A stretch of DNA of 64,000 nucleotides, from positions 1-64,000 of the forward strand of contig NZ_BAEI01000077.1 in NCBI RefSeq assembly GCF_000241325.1. The letters are read 5' to 3'. The notes beneath the pieces are model-generated. The model made no database searches. It was not told the origin of the DNA and saw nothing but the letters and a program-made list of their open reading frames with translations. The position numbers and the translations under genes were made by a program. Position 1 is the stretch's first letter, and the number at the start of each line of letters is the position of its first letter. Positions 26,830-36,068 of this stretch are shown here, in pieces. The stretch is from Gordonia polyisoprenivorans NBRC 16320 = JCM 10675. Lineage in GTDB: Bacteria > Actinomycetota > Actinomycetes > Mycobacteriales > Mycobacteriaceae.

Positions 26830-27797
26830 GTGACATCCTCGTCCTGAGCCGATCCGACATCGACCAACTGATGGTCGATCACCGACGCGTCAAGGCGGCG
26901 GTCACCGACGCGTGCCGTGGGCTTGCCGTGGATTCCTCGCAGAATCCGCGAAAGGTGAAGTTGACCGCCGACGAGTCGGTTTCGTACGCGATGGTCGGCC
27001 GGTGTTCGTCATCGGTCGGCCCGCCGTCGGTCGGTTTCAAGATGTCCTACACTCATGACCCCCGTCCCGGGCACGGCACCAAGCGTTACTACACGACGTT
27101 GACGGTCTTCGACGACGAGACCGGCCGACCGACTGCACTGCTCGACGGATCGAGGATCGGCGCACTGCGCACCGCGGCGGTGACCGCCCTGTTGGCCGAG
27201 GTCTCCGCGCCGCCTGCTCCCGCGACCCTGCTCCTGATCGGCAGTGGCCGCCAGGCCCAGGAGACGGTGACCTCGGTGCTGACCGCACTTCCGACGCTGA
27301 AAACCGTGCTGCTTGCCGGCAACCATCCAGCGGGCCTGATCGAGACCCGGCAACGGCTGGCACAACACGATGTGCGTGTCGAAGACGTCGACGATGTCAA
27401 TGATGCTGCGCCACAGGCGGAGATCGTCATCGGCGCAGCAGGTCCGGGCACACCGCACCGCGTACGCGCCCAGAAAGTCGCGCCGGGAACGGCGACAATC
27501 CTCGTGGGGTACGGCCTCGACGCGTCATGTCTGTGGGCCGCTGACCGCGTGATCGCGACCGACGCCCATCAAATGGCCGTCACCGGTACCGACCTCCTCG
27601 ACGGTCACGGGTCGCTGCGTAAGGTCGATGCGGAGTTGCCGGCAGTGCTCGTGGGTCGGGCGCCTGCCCGGGTGGACGACCGACAACGGGTGTTCGCCTA
27701 CAACTCCGGTCTTGTCGTCACGGATGTGGCTGTCGGGCGGGCGCTGATCGCGCAGGCCCGTGAGCACGGGATCGGTACGGAGGTGGCGCTGTGGTAG
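26826..27797 (+). CDS. SbnB-like dehydrogenase (ornithine cyclodeaminase/mu-crystallin fold)
   Basis: The 323-residue protein belongs to the ornithine cyclodeaminase/mu-crystallin family and has the SbnB look. In S. aureus SbnB oxidises N-(1-amino-1-carboxyethyl)glutamate to release L-2,3-diaminopropionate and 2-oxoglutarate. The substrate-binding VGFKMSYTHDPRPGHGT and a Rossmann GSGRQAQETV near residue 138 are visible. ATG 26826 overlaps the oxygenase stop. An SbnA-like gene lies two genes downstream, which supports joint diaminopropionate synthesis rather than ornithine cyclodeamination. Confidence 0.8.
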   Translation: MSDILVLSRSDIDQLMVDHRRVKAAVTDACRGLAVDSSQNPRKVKLTADESVSYAMVGRCSSSVGPPSVGFKMSYTHDPRPGHGTKRYYTTLTVFDDETGRPTALLDGSRIGALRTAAVTALLAEVSAPPAPATLLLIGSGRQAQETVTSVLTALPTLKTVLLAGNHPAGLIETRQRLAQHDVRVEDVDDVNDAAPQAEIVIGAAGPGTPHRVRAQKVAPGTATILVGYGLDASCLWAADRVIATDAHQMAVTGTDLLDGHGSLRKVDAELPAVLVGRAPARVDDRQRVFAYNSGLVVTDVAVGRALIAQAREHGIGTEVALW

Positions 27798-29173
27798 TGA
27801 GCGCAGCCCCTATGCCGGCACGATGGCACACATGGGCCGAGGACCTGCTGTTGCAACCGGAGACCCTGGCGCAGATGGCACGCGTTGTCGGTGACACCTT
27901 CCACGTTCTCGATCCCGCGACCTTCGCTGACAACCTCGCCGCATTCTCCGCAGCCTTCGACGACTGCGGTGTCGACGGGCGGATTCGATACGGTTACAAG
28001 GCCAACAAGGCCCGAGCGTTCGTGCGCGAGTGTGCAAGCGCAGCGTCCGCGGCACGGGGGAGGTTCGGGGTCGACGTCGCATCCGTCGAGGAATTCGGAG
28101 CGGCACTGACGGCCGGCGTACGGGGCGAGGAGATCGTGGTCACCGGCCCTGCGCACGGCGACGAAATGCTGCGTCTGGCCGCGCGTCACGACGCGGTCGT
28201 GGCCATCGACTCACTGGAATCCGTTCGCCGCCTGTGCGCGCGCCCGCCTGCCGAGGACCTCGGTATCCTGCTGAGGCTTCGCCCCCCAGGCGCCACCACT
28301 CGATTCGGGCTGACCGACGGGCAAGTTCGGGTGGCGCTGTCGGAACTACGGGACTGTAAGCGAATAGTTCTGCGGGGAATGAGCTTTCACCTGTCCGGGT
28401 ACGACATCGCCCCACGCGCGGCCATGGCACACCATGCCATCGACCTGTGCCTCGCGGCACGCGACTGCGGACATCGTCCTGAAATGATCTCGCTCGGTGG
28501 CGGTTTCGCCGTCGACTACCTCGATCGGCGTCACTGGGATGCGTATCGCGCTGAAGAGGTTGCGCAGTGGTACTTCGACGGAAACGCTCCGGCTTCGCTC
28601 TACCCGTACGCGCCCGATGTCGCAGGTGCCGAGATGCTATCCGCGGTGCTCGGTACCTCGCGGTCGCAGCGCGCTCCGGGCGATCACAGTGGATCTGTCG
28701 CGCAGCGCGTCCGTGACCTGAGCCTTCGAATCATGGTCGAGCCCGGTCGTGCGCTGTGTGACGGTGCGGGGTTCAGTGTGTTCACCGTCCGCGGAATACA
28801 CCACACGCCCGACGGAACGGCAGTCGTCACGGTGTCCGGTACGTCGTTGAGCCTGTCGGAGCAGTGGTTCGGGAGCGAGTTTCTCCCCGACCCGCGCCTC
28901 ATCGACCTCGATGAGGACACTGCACCTCACGGTCACACGACGGAGACGATGTCCGCGGTCGTCGCCGGGTCCACCTGTCTCGACGGCGATCTTCTCAGCC
29001 GACGTCGGATCCGCTTTCCGCGGCGGGCGAAGGTGGGAGACCTGCTCGTCTATCCCAACACGGCCGGCTACCAGATGGACTCGAACGAGTCCGAGTTCCA
29101 CCAGACCCCGCTTCCACCCAAACTCGTTGTCCGTCAACGAGACACCACGACAACCTGGAGTATCGACCGATGA
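27791..29173 (+). CDS. SbnH-like PLP-dependent decarboxylase (fold type III)
   Basis: The 460-residue enzyme is of the Orn/DAP/Arg decarboxylase 2 family (alanine-racemase fold). The PLP lysine fits YGYKANKARAF near residue 58, the glycine loop ISLGGGFAVDY near 235, and the phosphate/active-site motif VEPGRALCDGAG near 316. SbnH of the staphyloferrin B pathway, which decarboxylates a diaminopropionate-containing intermediate, is the best functional analogue in this context. GTG 27791 follows GGAGG; GTG 27797 is an alternative. Its end overlaps the SbnA-like start (ATGA). Confidence 0.8.
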   Translation: MVVSAAPMPARWHTWAEDLLLQPETLAQMARVVGDTFHVLDPATFADNLAAFSAAFDDCGVDGRIRYGYKANKARAFVRECASAASAARGRFGVDVASVEEFGAALTAGVRGEEIVVTGPAHGDEMLRLAARHDAVVAIDSLESVRRLCARPPAEDLGILLRLRPPGATTRFGLTDGQVRVALSELRDCKRIVLRGMSFHLSGYDIAPRAAMAHHAIDLCLAARDCGHRPEMISLGGGFAVDYLDRRHWDAYRAEEVAQWYFDGNAPASLYPYAPDVAGAEMLSAVLGTSRSQRAPGDHSGSVAQRVRDLSLRIMVEPGRALCDGAGFSVFTVRGIHHTPDGTAVVTVSGTSLSLSEQWFGSEFLPDPRLIDLDEDTAPHGHTTETMSAVVAGSTCLDGDLLSRRRIRFPRRAKVGDLLVYPNTAGYQMDSNESEFHQTPLPPKLVVRQRDTTTTWSIDR

Positions 29174-30296
29174 CAGTCACGAGCGTCCAGCACGCCGATA
29201 CCGAAATGAAAACCACCGAGCGGGTTGTCCGCTCGGTGACCGACCTCGTCGGACACACGCCTCTGTTCGAACTGTGCCGTGCTCCTCGAGGTGGCAGGCT
29301 CCTGCTCAAACTCGAGCAGTTCAATCCGACGGGAGCTGCGAAAATCCGAATGGCCATCTCAATGGTCGACGACGCGGAACGACGCGGGCTTCTCCGGCCC
29401 GGCGGGAAGATCGTTGAATCCACCTCCGGGAATACAGGTTTGGGACTTTCGGTCGTCGCGGCCGAGCGAGGCTACCGGTTCAGTGCTGTGGTGGACAACC
29501 ATGCGTGCGTCGACAAACTCCGTGCCATGGCGGCAATGGGCGCCGAGCTCACCTTTGTCGCCGCCGATGGCGACGACGTGTTGGCAACATCCGCGCGAGA
29601 GGATTACGCGGAGCGGCTTGCGGCGCAACAGCCCGATGCCTACTTCACCGAACAGCACAATAACGATGCGAACGCCGTCAGCTATCACGCGGTGGCCCAC
29701 GAACTGCTCGGTGACCTACCGGGTGGAGTTGATTACTTGATCAGTCCGGTCGGCACGGGCGGTAGCCTTTTCGGGACCGCACGCGAACTCGCCGCTCTGG
29801 GACACCCGGCAACGGTGGTCGGTGTCGAGCCACACGGCTCGATCGCTTTCGGAGGCCCCGGCCACGACTATTGGCAATCGGGGACCGGAACACCGGAAGG
29901 TGCGGTCGTCGGTACCGCGGTCGACTATGACCTGCTCGACGAAGGTGTCAAGGTCGGTGACATCGAAGCATTCGCCACCGTTCGGGTGATTGCCCGTCGC
30001 CGGGGACTATTGCTGGGAGGCTCTGCCGGTGGCGCGATCTACGCTGCGCTCGAACGGCTTCCGATGATGAAGCCCGGCGCGACCGCTGTCACGACAGTCT
30101 GCGACGGCGGCGAGAAGTACCTGGACACCGTTTTCTCCGACGAGTGGATGAGTGCGCGTCACCTGTTGAGCCCGGCCACCGAGAATCGCGTCGAGGAGAT
30201 GCTCGATGACGTCATCGAGGGGACCGCCGTTGCGAGTGGCGACGCGCTGCCCAGTACCGTGTGGCGCACGGCGATCCGATCCCGACGCAGAATTGA
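29170..30296 (+). CDS. SbnA-like O-phosphoserine/cysteine synthase family enzyme, 3' end disrupted
   Basis: The PLP enzyme is of the cysteine synthase family, like SbnA, which condenses O-phosphoserine and glutamate toward diaminopropionate. The PLP lysine fits NPTGAAKIR, with STSGNTGLG and PVGTGGSLFG for the cofactor. SbnA-like proteins end near residue 330-370, yet this frame has no stop there and stays open to 31809, across the whole MATE gene. Beyond about 30285 the residues are Arg/Pro/Thr-rich shadow sequence. A TGA in another frame at 30294-30296 is the likely original stop, so a single-base deletion or sequencing error is suspected. The end coordinate is therefore estimated. Confidence 0.75.
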
Positions 30297-30307
30297 GCCC
30301 CGATATC

Positions 30308-31675
30308 GTGCAGCGCGACGTCTCACACCACAACCTGGCACGACAACTCGTCGCCCTGGCAGTGCCGGTGGCCGGGACACAGCTCGCACAGATCGCCCTG
30401 TCGACGACCGACACCGCGATGATGAGTCTGCTCGGCGTCGGGGCACTTGCCGGCGGCAGCCTGGCCGTGGTCATCTTCAATCAGGTGCGGACGATGGGCG
30501 TTGGTCTGCTGGTGCCGATGGGCAATCAGATCGCCGCCGCGGACACCGACGGCCGACGCAGCGCATCGACGGTTCGCGGGCATGTGCGCGCCGGGTTTCT
30601 CGTCGCCACGCTGGCCGGAATAGTCGGCGCGATTGCCATCATCGGGGTGGGGGCGTTGCTGCCGTACCTCGGACAATCGCCGGGAGTGGTCGACGCGGCA
30701 CGGTCCATGCTGGCTGCGCTCGCACCCGGCCTCGTCCCCTGTCTGTGGTTCCAGGTGCTTCGACAGTTCACCGTCGGTATGCGAAAGCCTCTGGCGCTGT
30801 TGTGGATCACCGTTGGATCGGTGGCGGTCAACGCCGTGCTGAACCTTGCCTTCATCTACGGCTGGGGGCCGTTGCCCGATTTGGGTCTCACCGGAATCGG
30901 GTTGAGCACGTCACTCGTTTATCTGCTGACGTTCGGGGTGTTCTGGTGGATGGTCCGGCGCGACGCGGAACTGTCGGCGTTGTTGTCGGTGCGCTTCTGG
31001 CGGGTCGAGCGGGCCGACGTCGTGTCGCTGCTGAAACTCGGCGTCCCGGTGTCGGCCACCTACGCCAGCGAGGCCGGGATGTTCACCGTCCTCGCTCTGG
31101 TGATGGGAGCGATCTCGGCACCGGCTCTGGCCGCACACGGCGTCGTCTACCAGATCACCTACATCGTGTTCCAGGTCGCGATCGGACTCTCGCAGGGTTC
31201 GTCGATCATCGTCAGCCGCCAGGTCGCTCTCCGACATGCGCACGAGGCGATGAACGTCATGCGACTTGCCCTGACGGCGAGTGCAGCAGTCGCCACGGCG
31301 GCGGGGCTCGTCTACCTACTATTCCCCGACGTCGTGCTCGCCCCATTCACCAGCGACGCCGACCAACCGACGATCGCCCTCTGCAAGTCACTGCTGATGA
31401 TCGGCATCGTCATGCAGTTCGTCGACGCCGCACAGAACATCGGCGTGGGACTCCTGCGCGGGCTCGGCGATACCGTGTCCGGCTTTCGGTTGTCGTTGAT
31501 CGGCTACTGGGTCGTCGGCGTGCCCGCCGCACTGATCCTGGCCTTCCCGCTCGGACTGAACGCGGCAGGGGTCTGGTGGGGACTCACGTGCGGTCTCGCC
31601 ACCACCGCGGCCCTGATGTTGATGCGGTTCGTCAGGTCGGCGCAGCGCATCGCCGGCAGTGCGTCGCCCGGGTAG
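30308..31675 (+). CDS. MATE family efflux transporter
   Basis: The 455-residue transporter has about 12 hydrophobic helices in two related halves, typical of MATE exporters driven by H+ or Na+. The N-terminal LVALAVPVAGTQLAQIALST and a family-like GALAGGSLA segment support the call. GTG 30308 is preferred to ATG 30206, which would overlap the SbnA-like gene with poor residues. As the last gene of the biosynthetic operon it is the obvious candidate to export the product. Confidence 0.87.
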   Translation: MQRDVSHHNLARQLVALAVPVAGTQLAQIALSTTDTAMMSLLGVGALAGGSLAVVIFNQVRTMGVGLLVPMGNQIAAADTDGRRSASTVRGHVRAGFLVATLAGIVGAIAIIGVGALLPYLGQSPGVVDAARSMLAALAPGLVPCLWFQVLRQFTVGMRKPLALLWITVGSVAVNAVLNLAFIYGWGPLPDLGLTGIGLSTSLVYLLTFGVFWWMVRRDAELSALLSVRFWRVERADVVSLLKLGVPVSATYASEAGMFTVLALVMGAISAPALAAHGVVYQITYIVFQVAIGLSQGSSIIVSRQVALRHAHEAMNVMRLALTASAAVATAAGLVYLLFPDVVLAPFTSDADQPTIALCKSLLMIGIVMQFVDAAQNIGVGLLRGLGDTVSGFRLSLIGYWVVGVPAALILAFPLGLNAAGVWWGLTCGLATTAALMLMRFVRSAQRIAGSASPG

Positions 31676-31697
31676 CGCAAGACGGGATCGGCGCTTA

Positions 31698-31714
31698 CTC
31701 AGCGTCTCCTAAGC
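31698..31714 (+). promoter_or_regulatory. CTCAGC-N5-CTAAGC tandem repeat, site 1
   Basis: CTCAGC (31698-31703) and CTAAGC (31709-31714) are direct repeats with an 11-bp period, 73 bases upstream of the first DtxR-family gene. A 22-bp stretch ending at 31714 is identical to the one ending at 34689 before efeB. The layout fits a dimer of an OmpR-type response regulator. Confidence 0.55.
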
Positions 31715-31786
31715 GACCGTCCGAGAGGATCGGTCAACCATGGAGACCTTGCGGGGGCAACCGCGTCGGCCGCAGCTACCTCGTCG

Positions 31787-32488
31787 ATGATCGCGAGGGA
31801 GCGCAGTGAGGCGACCGAACGCTATCTTCAGACCATCTTCGAGCTGGAGGAGGATCGCGTTGTGCCGCGCCGGGCGCGCATCAGTTCGCGGTTGGGACAC
31901 AGCAAGTCTGCGGTGTCCCAGAAGATCGAGCGGATGCGTGAGTCGGGCCTGGTGCAGATCACCGAGGACCGGCGCATAGTTCTCACCCCATCCGGAAACC
32001 GATTGGCGGTGACACGGGTGCGTCGCCACCGGTTGGCCGAACGAATGCTCGCCGACATGATCGGGATTCCACGCATCGATGTTCACGAGATCGCGTGCGG
32101 CTGGCAGCAGGCGATGGTCGATGACGTGGAGCGACGGCTCGTTCCGTTGCTGGGCTATCCGGCGACCGACCCATGGGGCAATCCCATACCGGGGCTCTCG
32201 ATGCTCGGGTTCTCCGACGTGCCCGCGGTGATCGGTACCCCGATCTCCGAGCTACCACTCCACACCCCGACGCGTTGTGTCATCCGCCGGTTCTCCGAGT
32301 ACTTGCAGAGCAACGTCGATGCGCTGGCAGCACTTCTGGACAACGGGATCGAACCGGGCGTCGAGATCAAGGCGACCATCGGTAAAAGCGCAGTGGTACT
32401 GGCGAATTCCCGCGCCTCGGCCACGGTTCCGCCGGCGATTGCCTGTTCGGTGCACGTCGAGGTAACCGGAACGTATGGTGCGGTGTGA
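31787..32488 (+). CDS. DtxR-family metal-dependent regulator, paralogue 1
   Basis: The 233-residue regulator has a DtxR/IdeR layout: winged helix (LGHSKSAVSQKIERM), dimerisation and metal domain, and C-terminal SH3-like domain. Ancillary metal ligands are kept (RRHRLAE; His in DVHEIAC). At the primary site the Cys is present, but the usual Glu-His pair of WEH is replaced by Gln-Gln (GWQQAM), and the N-terminal Met ligand position is Arg. It follows the metallophore operon and precedes a two-component system and efe, so it may control either. Metal preference is uncertain. Confidence 0.85.
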   Translation: MIARERSEATERYLQTIFELEEDRVVPRRARISSRLGHSKSAVSQKIERMRESGLVQITEDRRIVLTPSGNRLAVTRVRRHRLAERMLADMIGIPRIDVHEIACGWQQAMVDDVERRLVPLLGYPATDPWGNPIPGLSMLGFSDVPAVIGTPISELPLHTPTRCVIRRFSEYLQSNVDALAALLDNGIEPGVEIKATIGKSAVVLANSRASATVPPAIACSVHVEVTGTYGAV

Positions 32489-32528
32489 TCATCTTCATGA
32501 ATTCGGCGAACGAGGCAAGAGTGGGCAG

Positions 32529-33209
32529 ATGCGGGTTCTGGTAGTCGACGACGATCGTCACGTGGCGGAGACAGTGCGCCGGATGATGCTGGCCGAGGGC
32601 TGGGTGGTCGATGTGGTCCACGACGGTGCGGCCGGTCTCGAGGCCGCATCCACGGACCGCTACGACGTGATCATCCTCGACATCATGATGCCGCGACTGA
32701 ACGGCTATGAAGTGGTTCGGGAACTGCGGAAGGCGCGGGTGTGGACGCCGATTCTGATGCTCACCGCCAAGGACGGTGAGTACGATCAAGCCGAGGCGTT
32801 CGACTTCGGTGCCGATGACTACCTCACGAAGCCTTTTTCTTTCGTGGTTCTCATCGCCCGGATGCGCGCATTGGCACGGCGGGGCGCGCCGGAGCGCCCG
32901 ACCGTGCTGGAGGCGGGGAGTCTCACGCTCGACCCGGCGGCGCATACCGTTGCCCGTGGTGTCACCACCCTGAAATTGACTCCCAAGGAGTTCGCGCTAC
33001 TGGAGTTCCTGTTGCGTCACAAGGGCGAGGTCGTGACCAAGGCCGAGATCCTGACCTCGGTGTGGGATGCCAACTACCACGGCGACGACAACGTCGTCGA
33101 GGTGTACGTGAGCTATCTGCGGCGGCGCATCGACACGCCATTCGGATGCCGGTCCATCGAGACCGTCCGGGGTGTTGGTTACCGGTTTGCCGCCGACGGC
33201 GGAGGCTAG
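32529..33209 (+). CDS. OmpR/PhoB-family response regulator
   Basis: The product has 226 residues. The receiver domain has the acidic pocket VVDDDR, phospho-acceptor Asp in ILDIMMP and Lys in YLTKPF. The C-terminal winged helix (LTPKEFALLEFLLRHKGEVV, then VRGVGYRF) is of the OmpR type. ATG 32529 gives the conserved N-terminus. It is convergent with a histidine kinase gene, and the two stops share a CTAG at 33206-33209. It is the only response regulator in the window and the best candidate to bind the 11-bp-period repeats found in this region. Confidence 0.9.
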   Translation: MRVLVVDDDRHVAETVRRMMLAEGWVVDVVHDGAAGLEAASTDRYDVIILDIMMPRLNGYEVVRELRKARVWTPILMLTAKDGEYDQAEAFDFGADDYLTKPFSFVVLIARMRALARRGAPERPTVLEAGSLTLDPAAHTVARGVTTLKLTPKEFALLEFLLRHKGEVVTKAEILTSVWDANYHGDDNVVEVYVSYLRRRIDTPFGCRSIETVRGVGYRFAADGGG

Positions 33210-34645
33210 GCCTCCGAGGTGGGTACGGGAACCGTGAAACCGACCGCCGCGCCACCATATTCGGAGTCCTGGACGACAGTCTCCCCACGATGGGCGTGAA
33301 CGATCTCGCTGACGATCGACAAGCCGAGGCCGGAGCCTCCCGATAAGCGCTGACGCGACGCGTCGAGTCGCACGAAGCGCTCGGTGACCCGCGACTTGTC
33401 CACGTCGGCAATGCCGGGACCGTCGTCACCGACCATCACGGTGACGCGATGATCGGGTCCGGTCCGCGTCATCGTGACGGCGATCCTTCCGTGTGCATGG
33501 CGGGACGCGTTGTCGATGATGTTGCGCAACGCGCGACGCAGCTTCTCCTCATCGCCGATGATTCTCGTCGGGACCAGACGTGCTGTCACAGTCAGGTCGG
33601 AGATGGCTTCGAGTCGAACAACTTCGGAGTTGACCAGATCGTCGAGGTCGACATCGTCGAGAAGCAGTGGTACCCCGCTCTCGTCCGCACGGGCGAGAAG
33701 GAGTAGGTCGGCGACCATGTGTTGGAGCCGAAGCGCATCCGGCAGCATGACGTCGGTCGCGGTATCGGGATCGATGGGTTGCTGTTTGCTTCCCGCGAGA
33801 TCGAGCAGCCCCACCAGCGTGGTCAGTGGACTGTTCAGCTCATGAGAAGCGTCATTGACGAATTGGAGCTGTCGTTGACGCGACTCTTCGATACGGCCGA
33901 GCATGGCGTTCATCGTGTCGGCGAGTTGCGCCACCTCGTCGCCGGTCTGGGGAACCGGCACACGCCTACTCAGGTCACCACCGGAGATTTCCTCGACGCG
34001 TTGGCGAATGGAGTCGACGGGTCGCAGGGCTCGCCCGGTCGAGAAATATGTCAGCAATGCCATGACGATGACGATGACCGGGAAAACGATGCAACACAGG
34101 ATTGCAACCAAGACCACCGTGCGATTGATTGGGTCCTCGGCGGCACCGACGAGGACTGTCAGCGGACCGTCAAGTGAGGCAACGCCGAGCCCTGCTGTCT
34201 GGAACTCCTCGGTCGTGTCGGTCGCGTACGCGCCATGGATCGTTCGTCGTTCGCCAGGGGCGAGGGCGCCCGACATCGGACGGTTGTACGTGGGTTCATT
34301 CACCGTACGGATGTGGCCCGACGAATCGAGAATCTGGATCACCGCGACGTTCTGGCTTCCAGTCAGCAGGGATTCGTCGATTCCCTGAATCCCGTTGGTG
34401 CGCAATTGCGTGGCAATCTGCTCCGCGCGAGTGAACGTGGCGGCGTCGGCACTGCGCAACAGCACATGATGGAGGGCTTCGACGACGACGATCGCAGCGA
34501 TGGCGAGCGCGATGGTGACCAGAGCGGTGGCGGTGAGTGTCAGTCGCATCCGGACCGGACGGACCCACCCCAAGAGCCGGCGATGAACTCCTGAAAACGG
34601 CGGCCGCACGGTCGAAGGAAACCACGAGAAACTGTCGAGACGCAA
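33206..34645 (-). CDS. HAMP-type sensor histidine kinase, paralogue 1
   Basis: The 479-residue kinase has two membrane helices (about 36-58 and 170-195) flanking an extracytoplasmic sensor, then HAMP, HisKA and ATPase domains. The H-box is ASHELNSPLTT, where Asn-Ser replaces the usual Arg-Thr. The N-box (NIIDNASRHA) and the glycine-rich DGPGI and GGSGLGLSI boxes are intact. It is divergent from efeB and convergent with the response regulator, its likely partner. A second kinase with the same H-box is at 42475. Signal unknown; acid or metal stress would fit the neighbours. Confidence 0.9.
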   Translation of the reverse strand: MRLDSFSWFPSTVRPPFSGVHRRLLGWVRPVRMRLTLTATALVTIALAIAAIVVVEALHHVLLRSADAATFTRAEQIATQLRTNGIQGIDESLLTGSQNVAVIQILDSSGHIRTVNEPTYNRPMSGALAPGERRTIHGAYATDTTEEFQTAGLGVASLDGPLTVLVGAAEDPINRTVVLVAILCCIVFPVIVIVMALLTYFSTGRALRPVDSIRQRVEEISGGDLSRRVPVPQTGDEVAQLADTMNAMLGRIEESRQRQLQFVNDASHELNSPLTTLVGLLDLAGSKQQPIDPDTATDVMLPDALRLQHMVADLLLLARADESGVPLLLDDVDLDDLVNSEVVRLEAISDLTVTARLVPTRIIGDEEKLRRALRNIIDNASRHAHGRIAVTMTRTGPDHRVTVMVGDDGPGIADVDKSRVTERFVRLDASRQRLSGGSGLGLSIVSEIVHAHRGETVVQDSEYGGAAVGFTVPVPTSEA

Positions 34646-34672
34646 TCGCGCAACTCCACAGCACCTTGCTTA

Positions 34673-34689
34673 CTCAGCGTCTCCTAAGC
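34673..34689 (+). promoter_or_regulatory. CTCAGC-N5-CTAAGC tandem repeat, site 2 (efeB/kinase)
   Basis: Direct repeats CTCAGC and CTAAGC with 11-bp period lie 24 bases before the efeB start and 28 bases before the divergent kinase. A further CTCAG half-site follows at 34693. The position suggests control of both directions. Confidence 0.55.
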
Positions 34690-34712
34690 TTACTCAGGCA
34701 AGGATGCCCTTC

Positions 34713-36011
34713 ATGAATACCGCGCGATGGGCCGGGATGTCACGGCGCACCGTGTTGGGTGCCGGAGTCGGTGTCGCGGTGGGTGCAGCCGCTGGGGCCG
34801 GCGGTGTCGTCATGGCAGGACACTCCGCGCAGTCGTCGCCCGGGGTGGTGGAGTTCCGCGGTTCGCATCAGGCGGGAATCGCCACCGCAGCACAGGACCG
34901 ACTGCATTTCGCGGCCTTCGACGTCATCACCGAGGACAAGACCGAACTCATCGCGTTGTTGCGCGCATGGACCGCGGCGGCCGAACGAATGACCAGAGGG
35001 CTCGAAACCGAGCCGGAGGGCGCGGTCGGTCAGGGCGCGTACCTTCCGCCTTCCGATACCGGCGAGGCGCTGAATCTTTCGCCGTCACGGTTGACGTTGA
35101 CGATAGGTTTCGGTCCCTCCCTGTTCGGTCCCGACGCGAGCGACCCCACGCGTTCGGACAGGTTTGGTCTGGCCACCCGGCGGCCGGCGGCCCTGACACC
35201 GCTGCCCGCGTTCGTCGGTGATCAGCTCGATCCGGCGCGGTGCGGTGGTGACATCTGCATCCAGGCGTGCTCCGACGATCCCCAGGTGGCGGTGCATGCA
35301 GTGCGCAATCTCGCTCGGATGGGTTTCGGCGTGGTCAGCGTGCGCTGGTCGCAGCTTGGCTTCGGCCGCACCTCCAGCACCAGCGCCGCTCAAGAGACTC
35401 CGCGAAACATGTTCGGCTTCAAGGACGGTACTGCCAACATCAAGTCCGAGGACACGGCTACGTCGGACCGCTGGGTGTGGGTCGCGAACTCGGACAACAA
35501 CGATCCCGAACAACGCAACTCGGCCGCATGGATGACCGGTGGGAGCTACCTGGTGGCCCGCCGGATCCGGATGCGCATCGAGACGTGGGATCGTGCATCA
35601 CTGTCCGAGCAAGAACTGGTGATCGGACGCAGTAAGGGAACCGGAGCGCCACTCGGACAAGCAGCAGAATTCGACCGGCCCGACTTCAACATCACCAACG
35701 GTAGTGCGCCCGTCATCGCCCGCACGGCGCACGTGCGGCTGGCGCACCCGGACAATCTCGACGGCGTACAGATCCTTCGGCGTGGCTACAACTTCACCGA
35801 CGGCTCCGACGGGTTCGGACATCTCGACGCCGGGTTGTTCTTCATCGCCTATTGCCGTGATCCGCGAAGCCAGTTCGTGCCGATGCAACGCGCGCTGGCA
35901 GCCAAGGATGCAATGAATGAGTACATCACGCACAACGGCTCGGCGCTCTTCGCCTGTCCTCCTGGACTTTCCACAGACGAATGGTGGGGGCAACGTCTGT
36001 TCGAGGACTGA
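34713..36011 (+). CDS. efeB: Tat-exported Dyp-type haem peroxidase EfeB
   Basis: The ~432-residue DyP peroxidase of the acid-inducible EfeUOB ferrous iron system is exported by the Tat pathway (SRRTVLG near residue 10, then a long hydrophobic stretch). The catalytic Asp lies in GFKDGTAN near residue 235, and the haem ligand His fits TAHVRLAHP near 335. ATG 34713 follows AAGG at normal spacing; ATG 34704 is too close to that site. It heads efeB-efeU-efeO. EfeB has been described as a peroxidase oxidising Fe(II) and as a dechelatase releasing haem iron. Confidence 0.92.
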   Translation: MNTARWAGMSRRTVLGAGVGVAVGAAAGAGGVVMAGHSAQSSPGVVEFRGSHQAGIATAAQDRLHFAAFDVITEDKTELIALLRAWTAAAERMTRGLETEPEGAVGQGAYLPPSDTGEALNLSPSRLTLTIGFGPSLFGPDASDPTRSDRFGLATRRPAALTPLPAFVGDQLDPARCGGDICIQACSDDPQVAVHAVRNLARMGFGVVSVRWSQLGFGRTSSTSAAQETPRNMFGFKDGTANIKSEDTATSDRWVWVANSDNNDPEQRNSAAWMTGGSYLVARRIRMRIETWDRASLSEQELVIGRSKGTGAPLGQAAEFDRPDFNITNGSAPVIARTAHVRLAHPDNLDGVQILRRGYNFTDGSDGFGHLDAGLFFIAYCRDPRSQFVPMQRALAAKDAMNEYITHNGSALFACPPGLSTDEWWGQRLFED

Positions 36012-36068
36012 GTGCCGTTCTTCCTCATCAGTTCTCGCCAGTAGCAGCGCCTCGATTGGAATCCCGAC

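Noticed and set aside
30300..31809. C-terminal 500 codons of the long SbnA-like frame as a real domain
   Set aside because: Arg/Pro/Thr-rich residues mirror the MATE gene read one base out of frame. The MATE frame has clear membrane helices.
32475..32528. Upstream extension of the response regulator
   Set aside because: The residues before ATG 32529 do not fit a receiver domain, and the start MRVLVVDDD is typical.
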